A DNA stretch of 64,000 bases from JBBIGV01 sp037447335. GTDB lineage: Bacteria; Bacteroidota; Ignavibacteria; Ignavibacteriales; Ignavibacteriaceae. The stretch spans positions 24,878-88,877 of the forward strand of contig JBBIGV010000004.1 in assembly GCA_037447335.1 (NCBI GenBank), read 5' to 3'. This document shows, one piece after another, positions 35,065-43,290 of this stretch (its first letter is position 1; every line of letters begins with the position of its first letter). Under the pieces are notes generated by a model. The model made no database searches, was not told the origin of the DNA, and worked only from the letters and a program-made list of their open reading frames with translations. Both the position numbers and the translations under genes were made by a program.

Positions 35065-35751
35065 ATGATTAACGGATTAACTAATACGGGAAGCGGAAAC
35101 TTACAGGGAATTACAAATACATCACTCGGTAAAGATGATTTTATGAAGCTGCTTCTGGCTCAACTCAAACACCAGGATCCTCTTAATCCGCTTCAGGGTT
35201 CAGAGTTTGCGGCGCAGCTTGCACAATTTAGTTCGCTGGAACAGCTTTCAAACCTCAATGCTTCAGTAAACCACAGCATAAATGCTAATTATCTTCTTAC
35301 CCAATCCATCAATAATACATTAACCTCAACTTTGATCGGCAAGGAAGTTAAGCTGGCAGGCGGCTCGCTCAGTTACATCGGACAGGATAACATAACGCTT
35401 GGTTATAACCTGCCCGCCGAAGCTTTAAGTGTTACGGTAAATGTTCTCGATGAAAACAGTAAAATCATAAAAACTTTTGAAACTGCACCCGGACAGTCAG
35501 GCGGTAATAAACTTTTGTGGAATTTTACCGATAATAACGGCAGCAAGGTTCCGCATGGTAAGTATACTTTTGAAGTTAAAGCTAAAAATACAGCAGGACA
35601 GGAAATGACCGTTGAGATTTTTAAGTGGGGTAAGATTGACGGTGTAAAATTTTCTGATGGCGGAACAAAGCTTATTGTTGGTGCGCTTGAGTACTTTTTA
35701 TCAGATATACTTGAAATACTGGAACCATCTTCAAATAAGGGAGACAGGTAA
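35065..35751 (+). CDS. flgD: Flagellar hook-capping scaffold FlgD
   Basis: 228 residues. N-terminal LGKDDFMKLLLAQLKHQDPLNPLQGSEFAAQLAQFSSLEQL (residues about 17-58) is the FlgD signature. A FLIG-type Ig-like domain follows (LWNFTDNNGSKVPHGKYTFEVKA). FlgD caps the growing hook. AGGAG precedes the ATG; the next gene overlaps by one base. A ~35-residue extension after the Ig-like domain (LIVGALEYFLSDILEILEP) is typical of non-proteobacterial forms. Confidence 0.95.
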   Translation: MINGLTNTGSGNLQGITNTSLGKDDFMKLLLAQLKHQDPLNPLQGSEFAAQLAQFSSLEQLSNLNASVNHSINANYLLTQSINNTLTSTLIGKEVKLAGGSLSYIGQDNITLGYNLPAEALSVTVNVLDENSKIIKTFETAPGQSGGNKLLWNFTDNNGSKVPHGKYTFEVKAKNTAGQEMTVEIFKWGKIDGVKFSDGGTKLIVGALEYFLSDILEILEPSSNKGDR

Positions 35752-36125
35752 TGGCAGAAATAAATGGCATCAAAGTTCCTTTTGTTCCTATCGTAACTGA
35801 AAGCGGAAGTAATTTAAACAGAGCAATAAGCTCTGCTGAAAGTTTCGATAAATTTCTTCAGAAGGAAATAGAGAGCCTTAAGTTTTCAAAACATGCATTA
35901 AAAAGGCTCGAATCGCGCAGTATCAATTTGAGCAAAGAACAAATAACCAGGATACAATCAGCGGTTGATAAGGCTGATGCAAAAGGAGCTAAAGATTCGT
36001 TAGTACTTCTTGAGGATACAGCATTTGTTGTAAACATACCTAACAGAACGGTAGTTACCGCATTAGAGGTAGGTAACAACAACGATAATATATTTACAAA
36101 TATAGACAGCGTAGTGATTACATAA
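35751..36125 (+). CDS. Flagellar operon protein of the TIGR02530 type
   Basis: 124 residues. The region 41-124 (KFSKHALKRLESRSINLSKEQ, IQSAVDKADAKGAKDSLVL, FVVNIPNRTVVTAL) matches the small protein found between flgD and flgE in Firmicutes, spirochaetes and other phyla (family TIGR02530). It is probably a hook-assembly accessory or chaperone; no activity is established to my knowledge. It starts at the flgD stop (one-base overlap). Confidence 0.82.
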   Translation: MAEINGIKVPFVPIVTESGSNLNRAISSAESFDKFLQKEIESLKFSKHALKRLESRSINLSKEQITRIQSAVDKADAKGAKDSLVLLEDTAFVVNIPNRTVVTALEVGNNNDNIFTNIDSVVIT

Positions 36126-36231
36126 TGCAACCCGTTTCTGTTATCGCAGCAAACAATGTTCAGATTTCTTAAAAAGTCTGTTCAGATAAAAATAGTTTTG
36201 AATAATTAAAAAACTTTAATAAATAAATAAC

Positions 36232-36308
36232 GGAGCCGGACCTTTTAAGGACGCTCCAGATCCGGTTGACTGACAGAAACCGGATTGTTAATCTTAAACC
36301 TTAGGAGG
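36232..36308 (+). promoter_or_regulatory. Structured leader upstream of flgE
   Basis: Two inverted repeats stand in tandem: GGAGC (36232-36236) with GCTCC (36253-36257), and ATCCGGTT (36260-36267) with AACCGGAT (36278-36285). Neither is followed by a T-run, so they are not terminators. The first loop contains two GGA triplets and a strong AGGAGG ribosome-binding site follows at 36303, suggesting post-transcriptional control of hook protein. No promoter was recognised in this interval. Confidence 0.5.
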
Positions 36309-36312
36309 CGAT

Positions 36313-37974
36313 ATGGCACTTTTCAGCACTCTTTTTACCGGGTTTTCCGGTATCAGAAATCACCAGTCAATGATGGATGTTATTGGTAATAACATCGCCA
36401 ATGTAAACACCATCGGTTTTAAAAGTTCAAGAATAACCTTCAGCGATGCACTAAATCAGTTCATCCAAACCGGTACCAAGGCAACCTCGGATACAGGCGG
36501 TACAAATTCATTTCAGATCGGCTTGGGAGTTAAGATTCATTCAATTGATCGGAATTGGAACCAGGGAACACTGGAAAGAACTGGTATAGAAACCGACCTG
36601 GCTTTGCAAGGTCCGGGTTTATTCGTTCTGAAAAAGGAAGGACAAACCTATTTCACAAGAGCCGGCTCTTTCGAGTTTGATTCGCTCGGCAGGTTGGTTT
36701 CAACACAGAACGGCGCAATTGTTCAGGGAAGATTGGCAGACGCAAAAGGAGTCATCCAGCCAAACAGCCTTGTAGGTGATCTGATAATTGATTCTAACAT
36801 GCGTTTACCTGCGGTTGCTACCGATCTTATTAAATGGGGAGGTAACTTAGATAGCCGGGCAACCTTAACACGTACCGAAAATGTAAAACAAACCGGAAAT
36901 ATAAATGTGGATTTACCGGGTCCATTTGTTACTGAAACTACCGTTTATAATGAATACGGCGATGCTTTCAACTTTGTACTCACTTATACAAAAACTGCTA
37001 ACCCTAATGAATATAATCTGGATTGGGAAGTAAAAGATGATTCAGGTGCTGTAATAGGCAGTGGACAGATTACGCCTATTCAGTTTGAAAATGATGGACA
37101 GGGTAATTTCACTATGAATCAGGCTACTCTTAACCTCTTCAACGGAGTAAACAACCGGGTTAATATACCTGCAAATAATCTTGACTTCCTTTTCGATCCG
37201 ACTTCAATAACACAAAATTCTTCTGCAAGCTCTCTAACTCTGGTTGCAGACGAAGGCAGGGAAGCCACTTTAATTCAGAGTTCAATAAATATTTTCGATT
37301 CACTTGGAAATTCACATCAGGTAACAATTAAATTCACAAAAATTGCCGATAATCAATGGACGTGGACAGCCAGCGTTCCGGGAACGAGCACTGCCAACGG
37401 GCAGCCGGTTAGCATTAGCGGTTCTGTGGTATTTAATAAAGATGGTTCTATCAGTCCCGGGAATATTTCACCTTCAAATCCTGTGCTTGTTTTTGATCCA
37501 TCCGGCAGCGCTGATCAATTATCAATAAAACTTGACTTCGGCAACGGCATGAATGGTGTAACTCAAACAGCAGTAAAAAGCAACCTGTCAGCTATCAGCC
37601 AGAATGGTTCAATTTCGGCTGCACTTTCTAACATAAAGGTTGATCATTTCGGAAATATTATCGGGTTGTTTTCTAACGGGTCAACAAGAACTTTAGCGCA
37701 GATTATGGTAGCAGCATTTACAAATCCAAATGGTTTGCTTGGTAAAGGCGACAATCTTTTTGTCACCGGCGCTAACTCGGGTGAAGCACGTATAACATCA
37801 ATGAATGAAGAGTCAGGGACGGTCGTACTTTCTGGTGTTCTTGAACAATCTAATGTTGATCTCTCTGAAGAATTTACAAGAATGATCATTTCTCAGAGAG
37901 GGTTTCAGGCAAATGCAAGGGTTATTACTACCGCCGATAACCTCCTGCAGGAATTAGCAAATCTGATCAGATAA
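36313..37974 (+). CDS. flgE: Flagellar hook protein FlgE
   Basis: 553 residues, the hook subunit. N-terminal rod/hook signature SGIRNHQSMMDVIGNNIANVNTIGFKSSR (about residues 11-39) and C-terminal EQSNVDLSEEFTRMIISQRGFQANARVITTADNLLQELANLIR are complete. The centre has FlgE D1/D2 segments (LALQGPGLFVL, TVYNEYGDAFNFVLTYT, NIFDSLGNSHQVTIKFT). It is longer than the ~400-residue enterobacterial form through domain duplication in the middle. A strong AGGAGG site six bases before the ATG implies high expression; a terminator follows. Confidence 0.97.
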   Translation: MALFSTLFTGFSGIRNHQSMMDVIGNNIANVNTIGFKSSRITFSDALNQFIQTGTKATSDTGGTNSFQIGLGVKIHSIDRNWNQGTLERTGIETDLALQGPGLFVLKKEGQTYFTRAGSFEFDSLGRLVSTQNGAIVQGRLADAKGVIQPNSLVGDLIIDSNMRLPAVATDLIKWGGNLDSRATLTRTENVKQTGNINVDLPGPFVTETTVYNEYGDAFNFVLTYTKTANPNEYNLDWEVKDDSGAVIGSGQITPIQFENDGQGNFTMNQATLNLFNGVNNRVNIPANNLDFLFDPTSITQNSSASSLTLVADEGREATLIQSSINIFDSLGNSHQVTIKFTKIADNQWTWTASVPGTSTANGQPVSISGSVVFNKDGSISPGNISPSNPVLVFDPSGSADQLSIKLDFGNGMNGVTQTAVKSNLSAISQNGSISAALSNIKVDHFGNIIGLFSNGSTRTLAQIMVAAFTNPNGLLGKGDNLFVTGANSGEARITSMNEESGTVVLSGVLEQSNVDLSEEFTRMIISQRGFQANARVITTADNLLQELANLIR

Positions 37975-37993
37975 CACAATCCGTTTTTACTTT

Positions 37994-38025
37994 AAGGAGT
38001 GCTGCTAAACGGGCACTCCTTTTTT
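37994..38025 (+). terminator. Rho-independent terminator after flgE
   Basis: A perfect 9-bp stem AAGGAGTGC / GCACTCCTT with a ten-base loop runs directly into six T. It divides the flgB-flgE operon from the fliL operon. Confidence 0.9.
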
Positions 38026-38109
38026 ATAATAATCAACCATCTGCACAATAATAACCACTACAATATGTAAGCTGTTTGCATTTCGAATTATTCAAAACAT
38101 TTATTTTTA

Positions 38110-38125
38110 TGGCATATCTATTGTT
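38110..38125 (+). promoter_or_regulatory. Possible sigma-54-like promoter of the fliL operon
   Basis: TGGCAT-ATCTA-TTGTT has the -24 element identical to that of flgB and the right spacing, but the -12 GC reads GT. It follows a terminator and precedes fliL by 22 bases, where a promoter is required. The mismatch at a normally invariant base keeps confidence low. Confidence 0.4.
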
Positions 38126-38147
38126 TTTAAGTAAATAAAAAAATGCT

Positions 38148-38678
38148 ATGAAAGAAAATCTAAAAGAAGAATCAGGCAAAGAGACAAAGGAGGGAAATCC
38201 CTTGTTAAAAAAATTACTGATTGCGGTTCCGCTTTTCATAATTCAATTAGTCGCAGTTTATTTTATAACTGCAAATTTTTTATTCGATGAATCACACTCT
38301 TCCTCAAAAGAAATGCTTACTGGTAATCCTGGCAGCGGTAATGGGAATGAAATGGTTATACAAGATTCGGAACCCGGAAAATTTGTATATCCACTGGATG
38401 ATATTATTATCAACCCGGCAGATACAGATGGTAAGAGGCTTTTACTTGTATCATTAGGGCTGGATTTGAACAGCAAACAGCAACGCGACCTGCTCAGAGA
38501 GCGTGAAGTGATTTTAAAGGATAAAGTTATTTCTATACTCTCATCTAAAAGGATTGAACAGCTAAACAGCAGCAGCAGCAAAGATTCTATAAGAATTGAA
38601 CTTACAAATGAACTTAACAACATGCAGCTCGGGGGAAAAATCAACAGAATTTATTTCAGCAAATTTATAATTCAATAG
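38148..38678 (+). CDS. fliL: Flagellar basal-body-associated protein FliL
   Basis: 176 residues. A single membrane helix near residues 23-45 (LIAVPLFIIQLVAVYFITA) is followed by a short linker and the periplasmic FliL domain (YPLDDIIINPADTDGKRLLLVSLGLDL, ... LREREVILKDKVISILSSK, ... INRIYFSKFIIQ). FliL supports the stator around the motor. No Shine-Dalgarno is visible at the ATG. It is the first gene of the second basal-body operon and abuts fliM. Confidence 0.9.
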   Translation: MKENLKEESGKETKEGNPLLKKLLIAVPLFIIQLVAVYFITANFLFDESHSSSKEMLTGNPGSGNGNEMVIQDSEPGKFVYPLDDIIINPADTDGKRLLLVSLGLDLNSKQQRDLLREREVILKDKVISILSSKRIEQLNSSSSKDSIRIELTNELNNMQLGGKINRIYFSKFIIQ

Positions 38679-38679
38679 G

Positions 38680-39648
38680 ATGTCGGAAGGACTTTCACTT
38701 AAAGAAATTGAGCAGCTTGAGCAGAAAGTAAAAAATAGTATTCCATCGTTAAATGGTTCTGCTAAAGAAACTGCACCGTTTGATTTCAGGCTGCCGGTAA
38801 GGATTTCAGACACACATCTGAAAATACTTAAAAATACATTCAACTATACTGCAGAAAATCTTTCTGCTTTTTTTTCTGCCCGGTTGCAGACTCAGGTCAA
38901 CATCAAATTATCGTCAACCGATCAGATTTACTATTCTGAGTATATCCCCTCTGTTGCTTGTCCATCCTGCATTTATATATTCCGTATAGCTGACAGCGAA
39001 GCAAAGGGATTGATCGTATTAAATACAGAACTTGCCTTTTCACTTATCGACAAAATGCTGGGTGGAACCGGGAATCCGGCAAAACATACAAACGAAATTA
39101 CTTTAATTGAGCAGCGACTTCTTAAACTCCTGCCCGATAAAATAAATTACGAATTTGAAAATGCCTGGTCGGTTTACGGCAATTATAAGCTGCAAATTGA
39201 AAGTTTTGAATCGGTTATTGATAACATTCAATTGACCGCGCCACACGAATCTGTTCTGCTTGCAACCTTCGAAATGACAATGAATGATCAGAATCATTTC
39301 TTCAACATATGTTATGATACCAGTTCACTGGATAAACTCCTGAAAACAATTCCAACTGAAAAGACTCAAGCTGTTTCAATAGATGATGAGGATGAGATAA
39401 TTCGAACCAAACAAACGATTTCATCCCATCTTATGAATACGTATTTACCGCTAACGGTCGAATTTGGCAGTTCGCAAATTACATTTAACGAACTGATGAA
39501 CCTGAATCGGGGCGATATAATTATCTTATCAAAGAAAATTACAGATGAACATGAAATTAAAGTTGATAATAAAGTTCTGTTTTATGGGCGCCCCGGCATT
39601 GCTAATAACAATAAAGCTATAAAGATTACGCGAAAAGAAAACTTTTAA
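38680..39648 (+). CDS. fliM: Flagellar motor switch protein FliM
   Basis: 322 residues. The N-terminal LSLKEIEQLEQK resembles the CheY-binding LSQxEIDALL peptide but is diverged. The middle CheC-like domain is present (LSAFFSARLQTQVNIKL, FSLIDKMLGGTGNP), as is the C-terminal SpoA domain (LPLTVEFGSSQITFNELMNLNRGDIIILSKKI, VDNKVLFYGRPGI). FliM forms the C ring with FliG and FliN. The absence of chemotaxis genes in the window makes the diverged CheY peptide notable. Confidence 0.92.
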   Translation: MSEGLSLKEIEQLEQKVKNSIPSLNGSAKETAPFDFRLPVRISDTHLKILKNTFNYTAENLSAFFSARLQTQVNIKLSSTDQIYYSEYIPSVACPSCIYIFRIADSEAKGLIVLNTELAFSLIDKMLGGTGNPAKHTNEITLIEQRLLKLLPDKINYEFENAWSVYGNYKLQIESFESVIDNIQLTAPHESVLLATFEMTMNDQNHFFNICYDTSSLDKLLKTIPTEKTQAVSIDDEDEIIRTKQTISSHLMNTYLPLTVEFGSSQITFNELMNLNRGDIIILSKKITDEHEIKVDNKVLFYGRPGIANNNKAIKITRKENF

Positions 39649-39672
39649 GATAAATAAATCGGATTGAATTAT

Positions 39673-40065
39673 ATGGAACAAGTAAACAAACAATTAAACA
39701 ATGAAAGCACTGAAGCAGGGGATTTCTCATCTATGGATTCAGCAGACATTACCGCTCCTGAATTTGAAGAACTCAGCGAAACGCTAAGCACCGGTACCGA
39801 AACTGCATCTGAAAGATTATCTCTGCTTGAAGATCTGCAGGTTAACATTTACATCGAGCTGGGACGAACACAGATGCTCATAAAAGATATTCTTAATCTT
39901 CAGAAGGGTTATGTGATTGAGCTAGATAAACCGGCAACAGAACCGGTAGATATTTTTGTTAATAACAAGAAAATTGCAGAAGGCGAAGTGGTTGTTGTAG
40001 AAAAGCAGTTTGGTATCAGAATAACAAATCTTTTAGAACCCTCAAAAAGAATTAAGGGGTTATAA
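39673..40065 (+). CDS. fliN: Flagellar motor switch protein FliN
   Basis: 130 residues from ATG 39673; an in-frame TTG nine bases earlier is less likely. A disordered acidic N-terminus precedes the SpoA domain: LLEDLQVNIYIELGRTQMLIKDILNLQKGYVIELDKPATEPVDIFVNNKKIAEGEVVVVEKQFGIRI in residues about 58-120, an excellent FliN match. It forms the base of the C ring and docks FliH. Confidence 0.93.
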   Translation: MEQVNKQLNNESTEAGDFSSMDSADITAPEFEELSETLSTGTETASERLSLLEDLQVNIYIELGRTQMLIKDILNLQKGYVIELDKPATEPVDIFVNNKKIAEGEVVVVEKQFGIRITNLLEPSKRIKGL

Positions 40066-40066
40066 A

Positions 40067-40408
40067 ATGTCATTTACAGATGCTGTTAAAATAATTCTTC
40101 CGATGTTATTTATACTCGGGCTGCTCTTCGGCGCGCTGTACTTTATACGCAAATATTCATTTTCTCTGCCGGGGAAAAAATACAAGCATCTTAACGCTAA
40201 AATAATCAGCACGCAAATGTTAATGCCGAAAAAATTTATTACCGTTGTAAAGATAGAAAACAGCGTTCTGCTTCTTGGCGTAAGCGAGCATTCTATCACC
40301 CTTTTAAAAGAATTAGATGTCACTTTAACAGATGAGGAGATAAAGGACCATCAGAATCAAAGTTATGGTTTTTACGACCTGATGAAAAAGAATCTGGGAT
40401 TGAAATGA
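40067..40408 (+). CDS. fliO: Flagellar biosynthesis protein FliO
   Basis: 113 residues. One N-terminal membrane helix (ILPMLFILGLLFGALYFI) is followed by a small cytoplasmic domain with ISTQMLMPKKFITVVKIENSVLLLGVSEHSITLLKEL, the FliO pattern. FliO assists assembly of the FliP ring. It overlaps fliP by 4 bases and directly follows fliN. Confidence 0.88.
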   Translation: MSFTDAVKIILPMLFILGLLFGALYFIRKYSFSLPGKKYKHLNAKIISTQMLMPKKFITVVKIENSVLLLGVSEHSITLLKELDVTLTDEEIKDHQNQSYGFYDLMKKNLGLK

Positions 40409-41163
40409 GAAGGGTAGCCTTTGCCGTATTTTTTCTTTTATTATTTCTTTCGATTGATCCTCTGCTTGCCCAGCAAAACCAGGCGCTCCCATTCCCGAAA
40501 ATAGGTATAGACATTGGTACTGCTGATTCACCGCAGGATGTTTCTGTAACGCTTCAGATACTTCTGCTTTTAACAATACTTTCTCTTGCTCCTTCGATAG
40601 TAATAATGACAACCTCATACCTGCGTATGATAATCGTATTTCATTTCCTTAAGAGCGCGCTCGGAACGCAGCAAATGCCCCCTTCACAACTGCTTGCCGG
40701 TGTAGCATTGTTTATAACTTTTTTTGTTATGGCTCCAACCTGGAATAATGTTAGTGAAAAAGCATTAAGCCCGCTTATGGATGGAAACATTTCTGTTCAG
40801 CAGGCTTACGATGAAGGAATAGAGCCGATAAGAGAGTTCATGTTCAGAAATGTAAAGAATGAAGATCTTGAACTTTTTATTGGTTTGGCTGATCTTGAAC
40901 GACCAAATGAAAGAAATGACCTTCCGACATATATTGTGGTACCGGCTTTTGTTCTGAGCGAACTACGGGCAGGTTTTATTATTGGTTTCTTTTTGTTCAT
41001 TCCGTTTTTACTTATTGATCTTATTGTGGCCAGCATTCTTATGTCTATGGGGATGATGATGCTTCCGCCTATGCTCGTATCGCTTCCATTTAAAGTTCTT
41101 TTATTTATTCTTGTAGATGGCTGGAATTTAATTGTAGGTTCTTTAGTAAGGAGTTTTACATAG
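40405..41163 (+). CDS. fliP: Flagellar export gate protein FliP
   Basis: 252 residues with a cleavable signal (FAVFFLLLFLSIDPLLAQ) and four membrane helices. FliP signatures are clear: LAPSIVIMTTSYLRMIIVFHFLKSALGTQQMPPSQLLAG, FVMAPTWN, and LPTYIVVPAFVLSELRAGFIIGFFLFIPFLLIDLIVASILMSMGMMMLPP. FliP forms the five-subunit core of the export gate with FliQ and FliR. The long C-terminal loop and normal length suggest an intact protein. Confidence 0.97.
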   Translation: MRRVAFAVFFLLLFLSIDPLLAQQNQALPFPKIGIDIGTADSPQDVSVTLQILLLLTILSLAPSIVIMTTSYLRMIIVFHFLKSALGTQQMPPSQLLAGVALFITFFVMAPTWNNVSEKALSPLMDGNISVQQAYDEGIEPIREFMFRNVKNEDLELFIGLADLERPNERNDLPTYIVVPAFVLSELRAGFIIGFFLFIPFLLIDLIVASILMSMGMMMLPPMLVSLPFKVLLFILVDGWNLIVGSLVRSFT

Positions 41164-41433
41164 ATGACAGAAGAATTAATTATCCAGATTTTCAACGAAG
41201 TATTTTATACAGCATTTCTGATTTTACTTCCAATACTTGGCGTTTCACTTGTTATAAGCGTACTGATTTCAATATTTCAGGCGGCAACATCAATACAGGA
41301 AATGACATTGACATTTGTTCCGAAAATTCTTGTTACTGCTGTTACAATAATATTAACCTTGCCATGGATAATTGACAAAATAACCGAGTTAACTATAAAA
41401 CTATTTACAATGTTTACCACTGTAGTTAAATGA
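41164..41433 (+). CDS. fliQ: Flagellar export gate protein FliQ
   Basis: 89 residues with two membrane helices. The FliQ motif ISIFQAATSIQEMTLTFVPKI lies between them (about residues 35-58). It abuts fliP and overlaps fliR by 4 bases. Confidence 0.95.
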   Translation: MTEELIIQIFNEVFYTAFLILLPILGVSLVISVLISIFQAATSIQEMTLTFVPKILVTAVTIILTLPWIIDKITELTIKLFTMFTTVVK

Positions 41434-42206
41434 CTGATATCCTTATAAGTGAATTTGTTGTTTTGATTTTTATCTTTCTGAGAATTGCTGCTGCATTTGC
41501 CGCTGCCCCGGTATTCGGGCATAGTTCGCTGCCAGTACCGGGTAAACTGGGGCTTGCATTTGTAATTGCGCTAATTCTTTTCCTGACCATCGAAAAAAGC
41601 AGACCGCCGGCAGAAATAAATCTATGGTATATCGCTTCAACGGCAATTCTGGAAATCATCACCGGGTTAACTATAGGGTTTATGCTTTTTTTTGTTTTCT
41701 ACGCCGTATCATTTGCCGGAACGTTTATTGGATTTGATATGGGGCTTACAATGGCTCAATATTTCAATCCCGCAGAAGGAACTGAAAATAATATGATCGG
41801 GGAATTTCTTTATATCACTGCACTGTTAATCTTTTTTCTGATAAACGGGCATCATTACATAATAACAGGCTTAGCTGCTTCGTATATTGTTGTTCCTATC
41901 GGAAAACCGATTATAACCCCACAAGTGTTTGATGTTCTGATAAAAAACAGCGCTGCAATTTTTGTAATTGCCGTAAAAATAGCTTCGCCAATAATTGTAT
42001 CATTTTTTTTAGTACACGTTGCACTCGGTATAATTGCCCGGGTTATTCCGCAAATGCAGGTATTCTTTGTAGCTCAGCCTCTGACAATAGGGCTTGGACT
42101 GCTGCTGCTGGCAGGCTTAATTCCTCTTTATGTTTTCTTTATAAAAAATTTGCTTCAGCAGCATGAAAAAAATCTATTCTATTTAATTAAGGCGATGAGT
42201 TATTAA
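41430..42206 (+). CDS. fliR: Flagellar export gate protein FliR
   Basis: 258 residues, about six membrane helices. Recognisable FliR segments are FLRIAAAFAAAPVFGHSSLPVPGKLGLAF, GLTIGFMLFFVFYAVSFAGTFIGFDMGLTMAQYFNP, and IARVIPQMQVFFVAQPLTIGLGLLLL. It completes the FliPQR core. flhB follows after one base. Confidence 0.95.
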   Translation: MTDILISEFVVLIFIFLRIAAAFAAAPVFGHSSLPVPGKLGLAFVIALILFLTIEKSRPPAEINLWYIASTAILEIITGLTIGFMLFFVFYAVSFAGTFIGFDMGLTMAQYFNPAEGTENNMIGEFLYITALLIFFLINGHHYIITGLAASYIVVPIGKPIITPQVFDVLIKNSAAIFVIAVKIASPIIVSFFLVHVALGIIARVIPQMQVFFVAQPLTIGLGLLLLAGLIPLYVFFIKNLLQQHEKNLFYLIKAMSY

Positions 42207-42207
42207 T

Positions 42208-43290
42208 ATGCCAGAGCTTGAAGGACAGGAAAAAACTGAAAAACCCTCTGAGCGAAAGCTAAAAGAGGAAAGAGAAAAAGGACAGGTTGCAAAAAGCGTT
42301 GAAATAAATTCGCTGTTTATTTTTTCTGCCGGGCTTTTCCTTGTGTTTATGACGCAGCAATTTGTGAGCGGTAATATTTTTGCTTTAGCAAAGCAGATTT
42401 TCAGCTCTCTGGATGTGCTAGATGTAAATTCATATACACTTAAAAATTATTCTTCAAAGGGAATTCTTTTTTACCTTTACACAATTGCACCCGTATTTAT
42501 AGGGCTTACCGTGATTGCTCTTGCAGTAAATTTTGCGCAAGTAGGATTTAAGCTGAGCGGTAAGGCGATTAAGCCCGAATTGAAAAGATTCAATATTATA
42601 AACGGCATAAAAAAAATATTTTTTTCCTCCCACTCTTTTGTAGAAGTTCTGAAAGCCATCCTGAAAATGATTGTTATCGGACTAGCAGTGTATTTAGTTA
42701 TTTCAGATTTAATTCTGAAAGCAACTTTACTTATTGAGTTATCAGTCTATGAAATATTAATGTTCATAGTTGATTCTTCTTATTCACTGCTCTGGAAAGT
42801 TGTGCTGGTCTTTGCAGTCTTAGCAGTAATGGATTTTGCTTTTCAGAAATATAAGTTCAATAAAGATATGATGATGACTAAACAGGAAGTTAAAGAAGAT
42901 AATAAGCAGACAGAAGGCGACCCGCTGATTAAATCACGCATCCGGAAAGTTCAATACGAAACAGTAAAAAGAAGATCTATGCTCGATGTACCGAATGCAG
43001 ATGTTGTTGTTACCAACCCGACTCATTACGCCGTTGCATTAAAGTATGATATCAAAAAAGATAAAGCGCCTAAGGTAATTTCTAAAGGTGTGGAGCTTAT
43101 GGCTCAACGAATTAAGAAAATTGCAGAGGAAAATAACGTCCCTCTGCACGAAGACAGGGAACTTGCCCGTACATTATACAGAAGCTGCAACATCGGAGAC
43201 GTAATCCCAGGAGATCTTTATAAATCTGTTGCAAAAGTGCTGGCATACATTTATCAGCTTAAAAATCAAAAAAACAAATCTATTGTCTGA
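42208..43290 (+). CDS. flhB: Flagellar export switch protein FlhB
   Basis: 360 residues. N-terminal EKTEKPSERKLKEEREKGQVAKS, four membrane helices, then the cytoplasmic domain with the autocleavage site NPTH (Asn270 to His273, in ADVVVTNPTHYAVALKYD). Cleavage between Asn and Pro is required for the switch from hook to filament export, prompted by FliK. Sequence is intact through RTLYRSCNIGDVIPGDLYKSVAKVLAYIY. It overlaps flhA by one base. Confidence 0.97.
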   Translation: MPELEGQEKTEKPSERKLKEEREKGQVAKSVEINSLFIFSAGLFLVFMTQQFVSGNIFALAKQIFSSLDVLDVNSYTLKNYSSKGILFYLYTIAPVFIGLTVIALAVNFAQVGFKLSGKAIKPELKRFNIINGIKKIFFSSHSFVEVLKAILKMIVIGLAVYLVISDLILKATLLIELSVYEILMFIVDSSYSLLWKVVLVFAVLAVMDFAFQKYKFNKDMMMTKQEVKEDNKQTEGDPLIKSRIRKVQYETVKRRSMLDVPNADVVVTNPTHYAVALKYDIKKDKAPKVISKGVELMAQRIKKIAEENNVPLHEDRELARTLYRSCNIGDVIPGDLYKSVAKVLAYIYQLKNQKNKSIV

